Positions 1-9,477 are shown, numbered from the stretch's first letter. The stretch is DNA of 64,000 nt from Pseudarthrobacter sp. NamE2 (GCF_005796205.1 NZ_VAHN01000008.1:62001-126000), one strand, 5' to 3'. The notes: a model not told the origin generated them from the letters alone. A program made the numbers and translations.

Positions 1-1087
1 AGCTGCGGGAGGCATCCGTGGCAACAAACTCCGTGGAGGCCGCACCGCCGTCGGACGCTGCTTTTCCTGAAAAGCTCCCCGCCGGCAGGCCCGCGTTGCC
101 GCGCCGGTACGCGGGCGTCTCGGCCGGAGCGATCCACAGCGGCTCGAGTTCCTCATCCAGCCACGTGACGGTCAGCGAAGCACCGGCCATGTCCAGGCTG
201 GTGACCAGTTCCCCCACCTCCGGCATCACCAGCGTGCAGCCGGCAGCCCGCAGCAGCGGCGCCACGGTACCCCACAGAACAAAGAGCTCCTCGTGCTTCG
301 TGGAGCCCAGGCCGTTGAGGATGACTGCGATCCTGTCCCCGGCGCCCTCAGGTGTTTCGGCAAGCAGGCGGGACACAAGCTCCTGGCCGAGTTCCTTCGC
401 GGAGGGCAGGTCCGTGTCGTGGAGGCCGGGTTCGCCGTGGATGCCGAGGCCGAGGCCCATCTGCCCGTCCGGCAGGGAGAACAGCGGGGCTTCGGCGCCC
501 GGAAAGGTGCAGCCGGCGAAGGCGGTGCCAATGGTGCGGGTCCGTTCGTTGGCCTTGCGTCCCAGGCGGACCACGTCCCCAAGGCTGTCGCCGCGCTCAG
601 CGGCGGCGCCCATGACCTTGAAGACCGTGAAGTCCCCGGCAATGCCTCGCCGCTTTGCGGATTCCGACGGCGGCGCGCTGGCGATGTCATCCGTCACCAC
701 GACGTTCTCCACGGCGATGCCCTCGGCGGCCAGCCTCTCGCTGGCCATGCCGAAGTTCATCACGTCACCTGCATAGTTGCCGTAAGTGAAGACGACGCCA
801 GCGCCGGACTCCGCAGCCTTGGCCACGGCATAGGCCTGCTGGGCGGAGGGCGAGGTGAAGATGTTTCCGACGACGGCACCGTCGGCCAGGCCTGTTCCGA
901 CCAGTCCGGCGAAGGCCGGGTAGTGTCCGGAACCGCCGCCGGCGAGGACAGCGACCTTCGGTTGGGCCGGGCGGCAGCGCCGGACGGCGCCGCCGGGAAC
1001 CTGGCGGACCAGGTCCGAGTGGACGTCGCAGAAACCCGCCAGGGCTTCCTCTGCAAATTCCGAGGGGTCGTTGAAGATCTTTGTCAT
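1..1087 (-). CDS. Dihydroxyacetone-kinase-like kinase, DAK1 part (cut by window start)
   Basis: The first ~330 residues are a DAK1 (DhaK) domain, which binds a short ketose covalently and presents it for phosphorylation. Visible motifs are GGGSGHYPAFAG near residue 50, TYGNYAGDVMNF near 105, and GLGIHGEPG, whose histidine is the usual covalent substrate anchor. The start at 1087 follows GGAGAG. The frame is still open at position 1 after a linker rich in Ala, Gly and Ser, so a DAK2 (ATP-binding) domain may follow outside the window, as in single-chain kinases of this family. It is first in the window's left edge but last in a minus-strand run isomerase-SDR-kinase. The kinase family acts on dihydroxyacetone, erythrulose and related ketoses; the substrate here is not known. 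Confidence 0.85.
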   Translation of the reverse strand, partial: MTKIFNDPSEFAEEALAGFCDVHSDLVRQVPGGAVRRCRPAQPKVAVLAGGGSGHYPAFAGLVGTGLADGAVVGNIFTSPSAQQAYAVAKAAESGAGVVFTYGNYAGDVMNFGMASERLAAEGIAVENVVVTDDIASAPPSESAKRRGIAGDFTVFKVMGAAAERGDSLGDVVRLGRKANERTRTIGTAFAGCTFPGAEAPLFSLPDGQMGLGLGIHGEPGLHDTDLPSAKELGQELVSRLLAETPEGAGDRIAVILNGLGSTKHEELFVLWGTVAPLLRAAGCTLVMPEVGELVTSLDMAGASLTVTWLDEELEPLWIAPAETPAYRRGNAGLPAGSFSGKAASDGGAASTEFVATDASRS

Positions 1088-1126
1088 GGTGGGCTCTCCG
1101 GCGTCCGTTTACTTACCTGGCAGTTC

Positions 1127-1900
1127 TTAGTGCATGTGGCTTCCGCCGTTGATGTCCACGGTGGTGCCGGTCAGGTATGCCGAATCCTCGGAGGAGAGGA
1201 AGGTGATCACGGCGGCTACCTCTTCTGTGGTCGCGTTTCGGCCCAGCGGAATGCCGGCGTTGATCGCGGCTTCCTGCTCCTCGGTGCTGCCCACGCGGAT
1301 GTTGGTGTCCACGGCGCCCGGGGTAATGGCGTTGACGGTAACGCCGGTGGTGCCCAGTTCGCGTGCCAGGGCCTTGGTGAAGCCGAGGATGGCGGCCTTG
1401 GCCGCGGAGTAGGGAACCTTGCCGAACACCCCGCCGCCGCGCTGGGCGGACACGGAGGACATGTTCACGATGCGGCCCCAGCCGTTGTCGATCATGTCCG
1501 GCAGGAACGCTTTGGTCACCAGGTACGTGCCGGTGGCGTTGACGTCCATGATCTTGTGCCACAGCTCCAGGGTGGTCTCCAGGAAGGGCACGGGTGAAGT
1601 GATGCCGGCGATGTTGGCGAGGGCCCCTACGGGCGGCAGGTTTCCGGCGGCCACCTCGGCGGCGACGGCCGCCTGGGCGGCGGTGACGGAGGCTTCGTCG
1701 GCGACGTTGATCTCATGGCCGAAGGCGGGCACGTTGAACTCGTTGCCGATTTCGGCGGCGGTCTTGGCGGACTTTTCACCGTCGAGGTCCAGGATCACTA
1801 CGCCCCAGCCCTGGCTGGCGTAGCGGCGGGCGGTGGTGAGGCCGATGCCCCGCTCGGAGGTTGCCCCGGTAAGGACGGCGGTGCGCTGGATGGTAGTCAT
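1127..1900 (-). CDS. SDR-family NAD(P)-dependent oxidoreductase
   Basis: A 257-residue classical short-chain dehydrogenase/reductase of normal length. The Rossmann motif TGATSERGIG is near residue 10, the catalytic Ser lies in NMSSVS, and the active-site pair is in YSAAK. The C-terminus ends with the usual DINGG segment. The start at 1900 was chosen because AAGGAG sits just upstream; the reading frame continues further 5' without a better start. It lies between the kinase and the isomerase on the same strand, so it probably oxidises or reduces a sugar or polyol of the same pathway. The substrate cannot be read from sequence. Confidence 0.88.
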   Translation of the reverse strand: MTTIQRTAVLTGATSERGIGLTTARRYASQGWGVVILDLDGEKSAKTAAEIGNEFNVPAFGHEINVADEASVTAAQAAVAAEVAAGNLPPVGALANIAGITSPVPFLETTLELWHKIMDVNATGTYLVTKAFLPDMIDNGWGRIVNMSSVSAQRGGGVFGKVPYSAAKAAILGFTKALARELGTTGVTVNAITPGAVDTNIRVGSTEEQEAAINAGIPLGRNATTEEVAAVITFLSSEDSAYLTGTTVDINGGSHMH

Positions 1901-1943
1901 GGTGGTGCTCCTTGTAATTGGCTTTGGCGTGGCTGCAGGTGGA

Positions 1944-2768
1944 TTAGATGAGGTCGGTGATGAAGCTGGCCGCTTTGCCGGCGGCCGCGGGCCGTTCGTG
2001 GTGGGTGACGTCCCGGGTTTCCAGCTCGAGTGAGAAGTGCCCGGCATAGCCGTGCGAAGCGAGCCGCTTGAGGCCGCCTGCGAAGTCGGCGTTGCCGTTG
2101 CCGATGCTGAGGTTGATGTTCCCCGGGACGGCATCCCGCAGGTGGACATGCGAGATGCGGCCGCGGTGCCGGTCAAGGTACCCGCGGATGTCCTCGCCGG
2201 CGGCCACAATGTGGCTGAAGTCCATGACGATTCCTACGCCGGTTCCGGCAAGGCGGTCCGCCAGCCGGCCGGCGCGGTCCAGGTTCCAGCAGAACCGGAG
2301 GAAGTGCAGGGATTCGGTCCAGAGTTCGACGCCGTACTCCTCCGCCCGCTGTCCGGCCCGGATCAGTTGGGCCGCGATGAGGTCCAGGTCCTCCTCCACG
2401 CTCTGCACGGGGGTGTGGTCCAGGGCCCCGCAGGGCAGGACCAGCGCCTTGGCCCCGGTCTTCGCCGTGAGGGTGAGCAGGGCGTCGAGGTGGCGCTGCC
2501 GCGCCGCCTGGCCTTCGCCGTCGAGCACTGCATTGAGGTCCCCAATGTCGCCGTTAACGGAGCGGACCCGCAGGCCGGAGGACTCCACCGTGGCGGATAC
2601 GGCAGCCACGGCAGCGGCATCCAACCCGTAGGGGACGTGGTTGCAGACGCCGGGCAAAGCACCCAGATCGATTTCTTCGAAACCAAGATCCCGCATGGTG
2701 TGCAGGGCAGTCCCCAGTTCCTGGTGCCGGAAACTGATGGACGAGCACCCGAGTCTGGAATGGAACAT
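1944..2768 (-). CDS. TIM-barrel sugar isomerase/epimerase (xylose-isomerase-like)
   Basis: A 274-residue protein of the AP-endonuclease-2 / sugar phosphate isomerase-epimerase superfamily. Likely metal ligands are the acidic and His residues in ELWTESL, VMDFSH, HVHLRD and SLELETRD, spaced as in this fold. The chosen start (MFHSRLGCSS) follows GAGG; an upstream ATG at 2840 would run through the operator region and is unlikely. It is the first gene of the minus-strand run and is divergent from the transporter gene across a promoter region with three palindromes. The family interconverts aldoses and ketoses, which would supply a ketose for the neighbouring kinase. The exact sugar is unknown. Confidence 0.82.
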   Translation of the reverse strand: MFHSRLGCSSISFRHQELGTALHTMRDLGFEEIDLGALPGVCNHVPYGLDAAAVAAVSATVESSGLRVRSVNGDIGDLNAVLDGEGQAARQRHLDALLTLTAKTGAKALVLPCGALDHTPVQSVEEDLDLIAAQLIRAGQRAEEYGVELWTESLHFLRFCWNLDRAGRLADRLAGTGVGIVMDFSHIVAAGEDIRGYLDRHRGRISHVHLRDAVPGNINLSIGNGNADFAGGLKRLASHGYAGHFSLELETRDVTHHERPAAAGKAASFITDLI

Positions 2769-2844
2769 CGTTGATCCTCTGTTTGATGCCGGCCGTCGTT
2801 CATGGCTGGCGATAGTGATGGCCACCACAGTAGCCGCCATTATT

Positions 2845-2857
2845 GTTGACAGTCAAC
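2845..2857. promoter_or_regulatory. Palindromic operator 1, probable GntR site
   Basis: The perfect palindrome GTTGACAGTCAAC is centred on 2851 in the divergent promoter between the isomerase and the transporter. It matches a shared form GTnnACnGTCnAC seen at three other places in this cluster. The FadR subgroup of GntR regulators typically binds palindromes of this size. Assignment to the GntR gene at 6377 is inferred from position. Confidence 0.7.
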
Positions 2858-2864
2858 CTCTGCG

Positions 2865-2877
2865 GTCGACTGTTGAC
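2865..2877. promoter_or_regulatory. Palindromic operator 2, probable GntR site
   Basis: GTCGACTGTTGAC is a near-palindrome, the reverse form of the site at 2845. The two centres are exactly 20 bp apart, about two helical turns, which would allow two dimers to bind on one DNA face. A TTGACA hexamer at 2873-2878 overlaps it and could be the -35 box of the transporter promoter. Confidence 0.65.
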
Positions 2878-2914
2878 ATTGCGCATGACGCGGGTCACAC
2901 TGGGTTTATCATTT

Positions 2915-2927
2915 GTTAACCGTCGAC
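2915..2927. promoter_or_regulatory. Palindromic operator 3, probable GntR site
   Basis: GTTAACCGTCGAC is the third copy of the same 13-bp pattern, on the transporter side of the divergent region, 44 bp before the transporter start. It would block transcription toward the transporter and transketolase genes when occupied. Confidence 0.6.
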
Positions 2928-2970
2928 AGCGGCGAAACCCCAACAGGCCGCTCTCCGAAAGGGAACCACC

Positions 2971-4308
2971 ATGAGCAAAGATGCTCTGACCATGCGCGGT
3001 CCGGTCCACGGCACCAAGGACGCCAAGCGCGTTGCCATCGGCTCCGGTGTTGGCGCCGTGATCGAGACCTATGACTTCATCGGTTTCGGCACCGCCGCTG
3101 CGCTGTACTTCGGGACCGCCTTCTTCCCCACCGGCGACCCCGTCACCGGCACCCTTGCCGCCTTCGCCACCCTGGGTGTCGGATTCGCGGCCCGTCCGCT
3201 GGGCGGCATCATCGGCGGCCACCTCGGCGACAAGGTGGGCCGCAAGCCCGTGCTGGTCACCTCGCTCATCCTCATGGGCGTGGCCACGTTCCTCATCGGG
3301 TTGCTTCCCACCTACGAACAGGTGGGCCTCCTGGCTCCCGCGCTGCTGGTGTTCGTCCGCATCGTGCAGGGCCTTGCCTTCGGCGCCGAATGGGGCGGCG
3401 CCATCCTGATGAGCTACGAACACGCTCCCTGGAAGGCCAAGGGCAAGTACACCGGCATCGTCCAGGCCGGCTTCCCGGTAGGCCTGCTGCTTGCCAACCT
3501 GGTCTTCCTGGTCAGCGTCAATCTTGGCGGCGAACTCGCCTGGCGCGTACCCTTCCTGGCCAGCATCGTGCTGGTGGTGGTCGGCCTGATCATCCGCTCC
3601 AAGGTTCCTGAGTCCCCGGTCTTCGACGAGGTCAAGGACAGCGGCGACATCGTCAAGTCCCCCATCGTGGAGGTCATCAAGACCGATTGGCGCAACATCG
3701 TCAAGGGCATCGGCCTGCGTGTTGCCGAGACCGCCGGCTACGCGGTTTCCATCACCTACATGATTTCCTACCTGCACACCGAGCAGCTGGCGGACAAGAC
3801 CCAAACCCTTGTAGCCCTCTGCATCGCGTCCTTTATCGGCATCTTCGCCACCTTCGCCTGGGCACGCCTCACTGACAAGATCGGCCGCCGCCCCGTCTAC
3901 ATCTGGTCCTGCGCCTTTGCCGTCCTGTTCGCCGTGCCCATGTTCCTGATGGTCAACACCGGTCTGTTCTTCTTCATCATCGCCACCATCGCCATTTCCT
4001 ACGCTGTCTGCCAGAACTCCCTCGCCGGTGCCCAAGGCGCCTGGTTCCCCGAGCTCTTCCAGGCCAGGACCCGCGCATCCGGCGCCAGCCTGGCCTACCA
4101 GATCTCCGCCATGGTTTCAGGCTTCACCCCCTTCATCACCACCCTGCTCTTCGTCAGCTTCGGCTGGATGGGTCCGGCAATGCTGTTCGGCTTCTACGCA
4201 GCCGTTGGCCTGTGGGCCGCAGTCGCCACCCGCGAAACCTGGGGCAAGCGTGAACGCCAGCTGGCCGATGAGGCCACCAAAAGCACGCCCAACACGGTGA
4301 GCGTCTAA
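2971..4308 (+). CDS. MFS transporter, metabolite:H+ symporter (MHS) type
   Basis: A 445-residue, 12-helix permease of the major facilitator superfamily. The loop motif GDKVGRKP after helix 2 and its echo DKIGRRPV after helix 8 are typical of MHS carriers, which take up organic acids, osmolytes or small sugars/polyols with a proton. The start follows AAGGGAA. It begins the rightward operon and is followed with no gap by the transketolase N-terminal subunit, so it most likely imports the substrate of this pathway. Confidence 0.88.
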   Translation: MSKDALTMRGPVHGTKDAKRVAIGSGVGAVIETYDFIGFGTAAALYFGTAFFPTGDPVTGTLAAFATLGVGFAARPLGGIIGGHLGDKVGRKPVLVTSLILMGVATFLIGLLPTYEQVGLLAPALLVFVRIVQGLAFGAEWGGAILMSYEHAPWKAKGKYTGIVQAGFPVGLLLANLVFLVSVNLGGELAWRVPFLASIVLVVVGLIIRSKVPESPVFDEVKDSGDIVKSPIVEVIKTDWRNIVKGIGLRVAETAGYAVSITYMISYLHTEQLADKTQTLVALCIASFIGIFATFAWARLTDKIGRRPVYIWSCAFAVLFAVPMFLMVNTGLFFFIIATIAISYAVCQNSLAGAQGAWFPELFQARTRASGASLAYQISAMVSGFTPFITTLLFVSFGWMGPAMLFGFYAAVGLWAAVATRETWGKRERQLADEATKSTPNTVSV

Positions 4309-5241
4309 ATGACCGTCACGCACGAAACGAACACGGAGCCAGCAATGCCAACACAAACCATCCAGGACCCGGCCGTTGAAAGCCATGTGGGGCAGGACCG
4401 CATCGAAAAGGTCACTGCCGCCGCCTACCGGATCCGGCACCACGCGCTGAACATGGGCGAGGTCCAGGGCCAGGGCTATGTGGGACAGGCCCTGGGTGCA
4501 GCGGACATGCTCGCCACGGTCTACGGCGACCAGCTCCGGTTTAAGGCCGGGGATCCGCACTGGGAAGCACGGGACAGGTTCCTCCTGTCCACCGGCCACT
4601 ACGCCATCGGCCACTACGCGGCCCTCGCCGAAGCAGGCATCGTCCCCGTTGCGGAACTCGAGACGTACGGCTCGGACGATTCGCGGCTGCCGATGTCCGG
4701 AATGTCCACCTACACCCCCGGCATGGAAATCTCCGGCGGTTCCCTGGGCCACGGCCTGACCATCGCTGTCGGCATGGCCCTGGGCCTGCGCTACCAGGGC
4801 TCGGACGCCCGGGTGTTCAACTTCCTCTCCGACGGCGAACTGGACGAGGGCTCCACCTGGGAAGCGGCCATGGGCGCGCACCACCACCAGCTGGGCAACC
4901 TGACCGCGATGGTGGACATCAACGCGTTGCAGGCCGACGGCAAGACCGACACAGTGCTCCGCACCGAACCGGTCACGGAGAAGTGGGAATCCTTCGGCTG
5001 GTACACCCAGCGGGTGGACGGGAACGACGTCGGAGCGCTGCTGGCAGCGTTCGACAACGCAGCCGCCCAGGCCGCCGCCGTCGGACGTCCCTCCGTGATC
5101 CTCTGCGACACCAAGGTGGGCCGCGGCGTGCCGCTGCTGGAAAACCGCGACAAGGCGCACTTCATGCGCATCGAAGAACACGAATGGCAGACCTGCCGCG
5201 AGCAGCTCACCGCCGGATATGAAGGAAAGGCTTCAGCATGA
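4309..5241 (+). CDS. Transketolase, N-terminal (TPP-binding) subunit
   Basis: A 310-residue protein that corresponds to the N-terminal half of transketolase. It carries the thiamine-diphosphate region SGGSLGHGL near residue 145 and the metal-binding stretch LSDGELDEGSTWEA. The ATG at 4309 abuts the stop of the transporter gene; an internal ATG at 4345 preceded by CGGAG is an alternative start. The stop overlaps the next gene by four bases. Split transketolases of this kind serve as two-subunit enzymes, in some pathways on unusual ketose phosphates rather than in the pentose phosphate cycle. Confidence 0.9.
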   Translation: MTVTHETNTEPAMPTQTIQDPAVESHVGQDRIEKVTAAAYRIRHHALNMGEVQGQGYVGQALGAADMLATVYGDQLRFKAGDPHWEARDRFLLSTGHYAIGHYAALAEAGIVPVAELETYGSDDSRLPMSGMSTYTPGMEISGGSLGHGLTIAVGMALGLRYQGSDARVFNFLSDGELDEGSTWEAAMGAHHHQLGNLTAMVDINALQADGKTDTVLRTEPVTEKWESFGWYTQRVDGNDVGALLAAFDNAAAQAAAVGRPSVILCDTKVGRGVPLLENRDKAHFMRIEEHEWQTCREQLTAGYEGKASA

Positions 5242-6257
5242 GCACCACCACCGAGGCCCCCAGCACCACAACAGCTGTGAAGCCGAAGCTCAAGACCTCG
5301 GCGATGATCGCATCCTTCGCCGACCCCGGCCAGAAGACCGCGTCCGCGCCCTTTGGGCACGCACTGGTCAAGGCCGCGCAGGAGAACGACAGGATCGTCG
5401 GCCTGACCGCGGACCTGGGCAAATACACGGACATGCACATTTTCGCCAAGGCCTTCCCGGAACGGTTCTTCCAGATGGGCATGGCCGAGCAGCTGCTGTT
5501 CGGCGCCGCGGCCGGCCTGGCCGAAACCGGCCTGGTGCCGTTCGCGTCCACGTACTCGGTGTTCGCCGCCCGCCGCGCCTACGACTTCCTTTGCCTGGAT
5601 GCGGCCGAGCCGAACCTGAACGTTAACATCGTGGGCGGCCTGCCCGGTCTGACCACCGGATACGGCCCCAGCCACCAGGCAACCGAGGACATGGCGATCT
5701 TCCGCGGCATGCCCAACCTGACCATCGTGGACCCCTGCGACTCCGTGGACATCGAACAGGCGGTCCCGCAGCTCGCCGCGTCCGAAGGACCCACCTACCT
5801 GCGCCTTCTCCGCGGCAACGTGCCTACGGTCCTTGACGAGTACGACTACACGTTCGAACTTGGCAAGGCCAAGGTCCTGCGCGGCGGCAACGACGTCGTG
5901 TTCATTTCCTCCGGCCTGATGACCATGCGCGCCCTCCAGGCAGCCAAGGCGCTGGAGGCACACAACGTGGACGTCGCCGTCGTACACGCACCTACCATCA
6001 AGCCGTTCGACGCCGGGACCGTCCTCGCCGAGATCAACACCGACCGGCTCGCCGTCACCCTGGAAAACCACTCCGTTGTGGGCGGCCTGTTCGAAACCGT
6101 GGCCTCGTCCATGGTGGCGGCGGGCCTCGGCAAGCGCGTGGTGCCCGTGGCACTGCCGGACCAGTTCCTGGACGCAGGTGCCCTGCCCACCCTGCACGAC
6201 CGCTACGGCCTGGCCATGGACCGCATCGTGGCGAAGGTCCTCGCCGAACTCGGCTAA
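5238..6257 (+). CDS. Transketolase, C-terminal subunit
   Basis: A 339-residue protein that supplies the pyrimidine-binding and C-terminal domains of transketolase. The segment MGMAEQLLFGAAAGLA holds the conserved glutamate that activates thiamine diphosphate. GYGPSHQATEDMAIFR holds the substrate-contact His. It overlaps the N-terminal subunit as ATGA, indicating translational coupling and equal amounts of both chains. With the kinase and isomerase across the divergent promoter it suggests that a ketose is phosphorylated and then cleaved by transfer of a two-carbon unit. Confidence 0.9.
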   Translation: MSTTTEAPSTTTAVKPKLKTSAMIASFADPGQKTASAPFGHALVKAAQENDRIVGLTADLGKYTDMHIFAKAFPERFFQMGMAEQLLFGAAAGLAETGLVPFASTYSVFAARRAYDFLCLDAAEPNLNVNIVGGLPGLTTGYGPSHQATEDMAIFRGMPNLTIVDPCDSVDIEQAVPQLAASEGPTYLRLLRGNVPTVLDEYDYTFELGKAKVLRGGNDVVFISSGLMTMRALQAAKALEAHNVDVAVVHAPTIKPFDAGTVLAEINTDRLAVTLENHSVVGGLFETVASSMVAAGLGKRVVPVALPDQFLDAGALPTLHDRYGLAMDRIVAKVLAELG

Positions 6258-6278
6258 GCCAATAACGGAATGCGTAAA

Positions 6279-6308
6279 GCACGGCTCCGGCGCCCACCGG
6301 AGCCGTGC
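6279..6308 (+). terminator. Hairpin terminator after the transketolase pair
   Basis: A perfect 12-bp inverted repeat, GCACGGCTCCGG, with a 6-base loop starts 22 bp after the transketolase stop and is followed by CTTCT. It separates the transporter-transketolase operon from the regulator gene. Confidence 0.7.
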
Positions 6309-6339
6309 CTTCTGCCGTACTATCGAACTACGACCGACT

Positions 6340-6352
6340 GTAAACAGTCGAC
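6340..6352. promoter_or_regulatory. Palindromic operator 4, upstream of the GntR gene
   Basis: GTAAACAGTCGAC matches the 13-bp pattern found three times in the divergent promoter at 2845-2927. It lies 25 bp before the GntR start, so the regulator probably controls its own gene as well as the cluster. Confidence 0.65.
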
Positions 6353-6376
6353 TTACGACATTGAGGACGCAAGGCC

Positions 6377-7036
6377 ATGGCCGGACTGACCGCCCCGTTG
6401 CTGGGACTGCAAAAGAAGAGCCTGCGTGAGCAGGCCCTCTCGGCCCTGCGGACTGCCATCACCAGCGGAGAACTGGAACCCGGACGGCACCTGGTGGAAA
6501 CTGAGCTGTCCGAGATGCTGCAAATCAGCCGGGGCACGTTGCGGGAGGCACTCCGCCAGTTGGAACAGGAAGGCCTGGTCTCAGCCGGGCCGCGCGGACG
6601 CTTGTCTGTCCGGCATCTCGATGAAAAGGAAATCCGGGACATCTATGCGGTACGCGCCGCGCTGGAGTCGCTCGCTGCCCGGACGCTCTGCGAACTGCCG
6701 GAGCGGCAGCACGTCACCGAATCCCTGCACCGGGCCATCGACGTCATGACCGCCGCAACCAGCGGGAGCCTCGAGGAACGGATCGAGTCCGACCTTGAGT
6801 TCCACCGCACCCTGTGCCGGCTGACAGGCAATGAGACACTCCTCCACTCCTGGGAGTCCCTGGAAGGTTCCATCCGGATGTCCATCATGTTCGCGGGGCT
6901 GGAAAAGGGCGTCAGCAACATGAGCGTGGACCGGCACCGGGACATTGTCACCGCCATCGATACCGGCGACGCCGCCCTCGCACGGAAAACCATTCTCGAG
7001 CACATGGACACCGCCGCGGCCAACCTGGTGTCCTAG
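6377..7036 (+). CDS. GntR-family transcriptional regulator, FadR/FCD type
   Basis: A 219-residue regulator. A winged helix-turn-helix occupies residues ~15-75, with the typical stretch SEMLQISRGTLREALRQLEQ. The C-terminal FCD domain is all-helical, with metal-binding candidates in DLEFHRTL and a late His near DRHRDIV. FCD regulators sense small carboxylates or sugar metabolites and usually repress the genes next to them. A copy of the cluster palindrome precedes the start, and a terminator isolates it from the operon upstream. The inferred role is repressor of the kinase / transketolase cluster. Confidence 0.9.
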   Translation: MAGLTAPLLGLQKKSLREQALSALRTAITSGELEPGRHLVETELSEMLQISRGTLREALRQLEQEGLVSAGPRGRLSVRHLDEKEIRDIYAVRAALESLAARTLCELPERQHVTESLHRAIDVMTAATSGSLEERIESDLEFHRTLCRLTGNETLLHSWESLEGSIRMSIMFAGLEKGVSNMSVDRHRDIVTAIDTGDAALARKTILEHMDTAAANLVS

Positions 7037-7191
7037 GTCCGCGTCCCGGCTCACGCACCGCCGCAGCTTCTTCTTTGGCAGTTGCCGTTTCATCCTTGCG
7101 AATACTCCCGGCCCTCTGGGGTACGTTGGCAGGAGCAGGGTGACCTGGAAGCATTCCCAGGAACCACGGGAACGACCTGGAGGAGAAATCT

Positions 7192-9477
7192 ATGCGGGAA
7201 CTGAGTGCCAGCGACGGTTTTCTTGAATCGGAGACCCTTGCCGGCGACGACGAACCGGCGGAAACGGCGGCTGGGGAGCACACAGCCGAACCTGAAATCA
7301 CCTACGACGAACAGTTCTATCCCGCCCGCCCCAAAGCCCTTCGGCCTATCGCCCGGCGCCGGCAGTACCTGGCCACGCGGCCTTCCTTCGAGTTCGACGG
7401 GCGCAACCAGGCGTACGTCGAGTGGCTGCGGAACCAGGCGATGCTGGGTGACGCGAACACCCTGGCCCGGCAGCTTTCAGGGCAGGCCAGCATGTGGCAG
7501 AACTCCTATGCCCACCCCAACCCGCGAGCCGCCGTCGAACGCGCCCCCGTATGGTTCACCGCATATCCCCTCTCCTTCATCACCCGCCCCGGTGAATCCT
7601 TCCTGGCCGCCCTCGGCGATCCAGCAATGTGGGACGCCTTCCGCGAAATCGGCATCAGGGCCATCCACACCGGACCCGTCAAGCTGGCGGGCGGCATCAG
7701 CGGCTGGACCCAGACGCCCAGCGTCGACGGGCACTTCGACCGCATCAGCATGGCCATCGATCCGGTGTTCGGCACCGAGGATGAATTCCGCAGGATGTGC
7801 GAAGTGGCAACGGACCACGGCGGCACCATCATCGACGACATCGTCCCGGGCCACACCGGCAAGGGTGCCGACTTCCGCCTCGCCGAGATGAACTTCCGCG
7901 ACTACCCCGGGATTTACCACATGGTGGACATCCCCGAGGATGACTGGCACCTGCTTCCGGACGTCCCGGACGGGCAGGACTCGGTCAACCTGAGCCCGGA
8001 ATCGGAACAGGCACTGCAGAAGGCCGGGTATATCATCGGCCGGCTGCAGCGGGTGATCTTCTATGAGCCCGGCGTGAAGGAAACCAACTGGAGCGCTACC
8101 CGGCCGGTGGTGGACACCACCGGGAAAACCCGCCGCTGGGTCTACCTGCACTACTTTAAGGCGGGCCAGCCGTCCATCAACTGGCTGGACCCCACCTTCG
8201 CCGGCATGCGCCTGGTGGTGGGCGATGCGCTGCATTCGCTGGTGGATCTTGGCACCGGTGCGCTTCGGCTGGACGCCAACGGCTTCCTGGGCGTGGAGAA
8301 GAGCGCAGAGGAACAGCCCGGCTGGTCCGAGGGACACCCGCTGTCCGAGGCCGCGAACCAGCTCATCGGCTCCATGATCCGCAAGGTGGGCGGGTTCTCG
8401 TTCCAGGAGCTCAACCTCACCATTGACGACATCAAGGCGACGTCGGAAGCAGGCCCCGACCTGTCCTACGATTTCATCACCCGGCCCGCGTACCACTACG
8501 CCCTGGTGACCGCCGACACCGAGCTCCTGCGGCTGGCCCTGCGCCTGTCCATGGAGATCGGGGTGGACCAGGCCTCACTGGTGCACGCGCTGCAGAACCA
8601 CGACGAACTCACCTATGAACTGATGCACTTCGCTTCAGGGCACCGGGACGAGATGTTCGAGCTTAACGGCGTGGAGCTCACCGGCGCCGAGCTTGCGGAG
8701 CAGGTCCAGCAGACCATGCGGGACCGGCTGACCGGTGAGAACGCGCCCTACAACGCGGTGTTCACTACCAACGGCATTGCCTGCACAAGCGTCAGCTTCA
8801 TCATGGCCGCCCTGGGCATCCGTGAACAGGACGCGATCACCCCCGAGCAGGAGGCACAGGTCCGGGATGTCCACATCCTGCTGGCCATGTACAACGCCTT
8901 GCAGCCCGGCGTCTTTGCGCTTTCCGGCTGGGATTTGGCCGGCATCACGGCCCTTGACCGTGAAAGCGTTGCCGAACTCACCGCGCAGGGCGACACCCGC
9001 TGGATCAACCGCGGGGCGCACGACATCATGGGAAACAGCCCGGAAGCGACCGCGTCGTCGTCCGGAATGCCCCGCGCGCGGAGCCTGTACGGTCCCCTGC
9101 CGGACCAGCTGCAGGACCCCAACTCGTTCGCGCGGCGCCTGCAGCGGGTCCTCGCGGTCCGCGAAGAGTACGGGATCGCCACCGGCACACTGCTGGACGT
9201 ACCCGATGTTTCGCACCGCGGCCTGCTGGTCATGGTCACCCGGCTGGGCAGCGGCGCGCTTGAGGTCACCGTTCTCAACTTCTCGGACCAGGACGTCGCC
9301 GGCAGCATCCAGTCCAGCCACCTGCTGCCCGGATCCACGGTCCAGGACCTGTTCACCGGCGAAGCCATTGGCCACGTGGACGACCTCTGCAGCTTCTTCC
9401 TCGAACTTCCCGCCTTCCGGGGAACGGCACTCCTGCTGACTGAGGCCGGGACTCCCGAAGAGGACGAAGGCGTCTAG
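7192..9477 (+). CDS. GH13 enzyme, trehalose-synthase-like (TreS family)
   Basis: A 761-residue alpha-amylase-superfamily protein. The catalytic set is visible: nucleophile Asp near residue 361 in RLDANGF, general acid Glu near 406 in FQELNL, and the third acid Asp near 471 in LQNHDELT. The NHDE form and overall length fit maltose alpha-D-glucosyltransferase (trehalose synthase), which interconverts maltose and trehalose in the cytoplasm. There are ~35 extra acidic residues at the N-terminus. TreS catalytic regions more often read RLDAVPYL, so this is a divergent branch and the acceptor or donor could differ. The start follows GGAGGAG. It is a single-gene unit with its own terminator. Confidence 0.8.
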   Translation: MRELSASDGFLESETLAGDDEPAETAAGEHTAEPEITYDEQFYPARPKALRPIARRRQYLATRPSFEFDGRNQAYVEWLRNQAMLGDANTLARQLSGQASMWQNSYAHPNPRAAVERAPVWFTAYPLSFITRPGESFLAALGDPAMWDAFREIGIRAIHTGPVKLAGGISGWTQTPSVDGHFDRISMAIDPVFGTEDEFRRMCEVATDHGGTIIDDIVPGHTGKGADFRLAEMNFRDYPGIYHMVDIPEDDWHLLPDVPDGQDSVNLSPESEQALQKAGYIIGRLQRVIFYEPGVKETNWSATRPVVDTTGKTRRWVYLHYFKAGQPSINWLDPTFAGMRLVVGDALHSLVDLGTGALRLDANGFLGVEKSAEEQPGWSEGHPLSEAANQLIGSMIRKVGGFSFQELNLTIDDIKATSEAGPDLSYDFITRPAYHYALVTADTELLRLALRLSMEIGVDQASLVHALQNHDELTYELMHFASGHRDEMFELNGVELTGAELAEQVQQTMRDRLTGENAPYNAVFTTNGIACTSVSFIMAALGIREQDAITPEQEAQVRDVHILLAMYNALQPGVFALSGWDLAGITALDRESVAELTAQGDTRWINRGAHDIMGNSPEATASSSGMPRARSLYGPLPDQLQDPNSFARRLQRVLAVREEYGIATGTLLDVPDVSHRGLLVMVTRLGSGALEVTVLNFSDQDVAGSIQSSHLLPGSTVQDLFTGEAIGHVDDLCSFFLELPAFRGTALLLTEAGTPEEDEGV

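Noticed and set aside
1..1597. Long plus-strand frames opposite the kinase and SDR genes
   Set aside because: High-GC shadow frames; the minus strand carries recognisable DAK1 and SDR motifs.
2800..4035. 411-codon minus-strand frame opposite the MHS transporter
   Set aside because: Low-complexity Asp/Gly/His composition typical of an antisense shadow; the plus strand shows MFS motifs.
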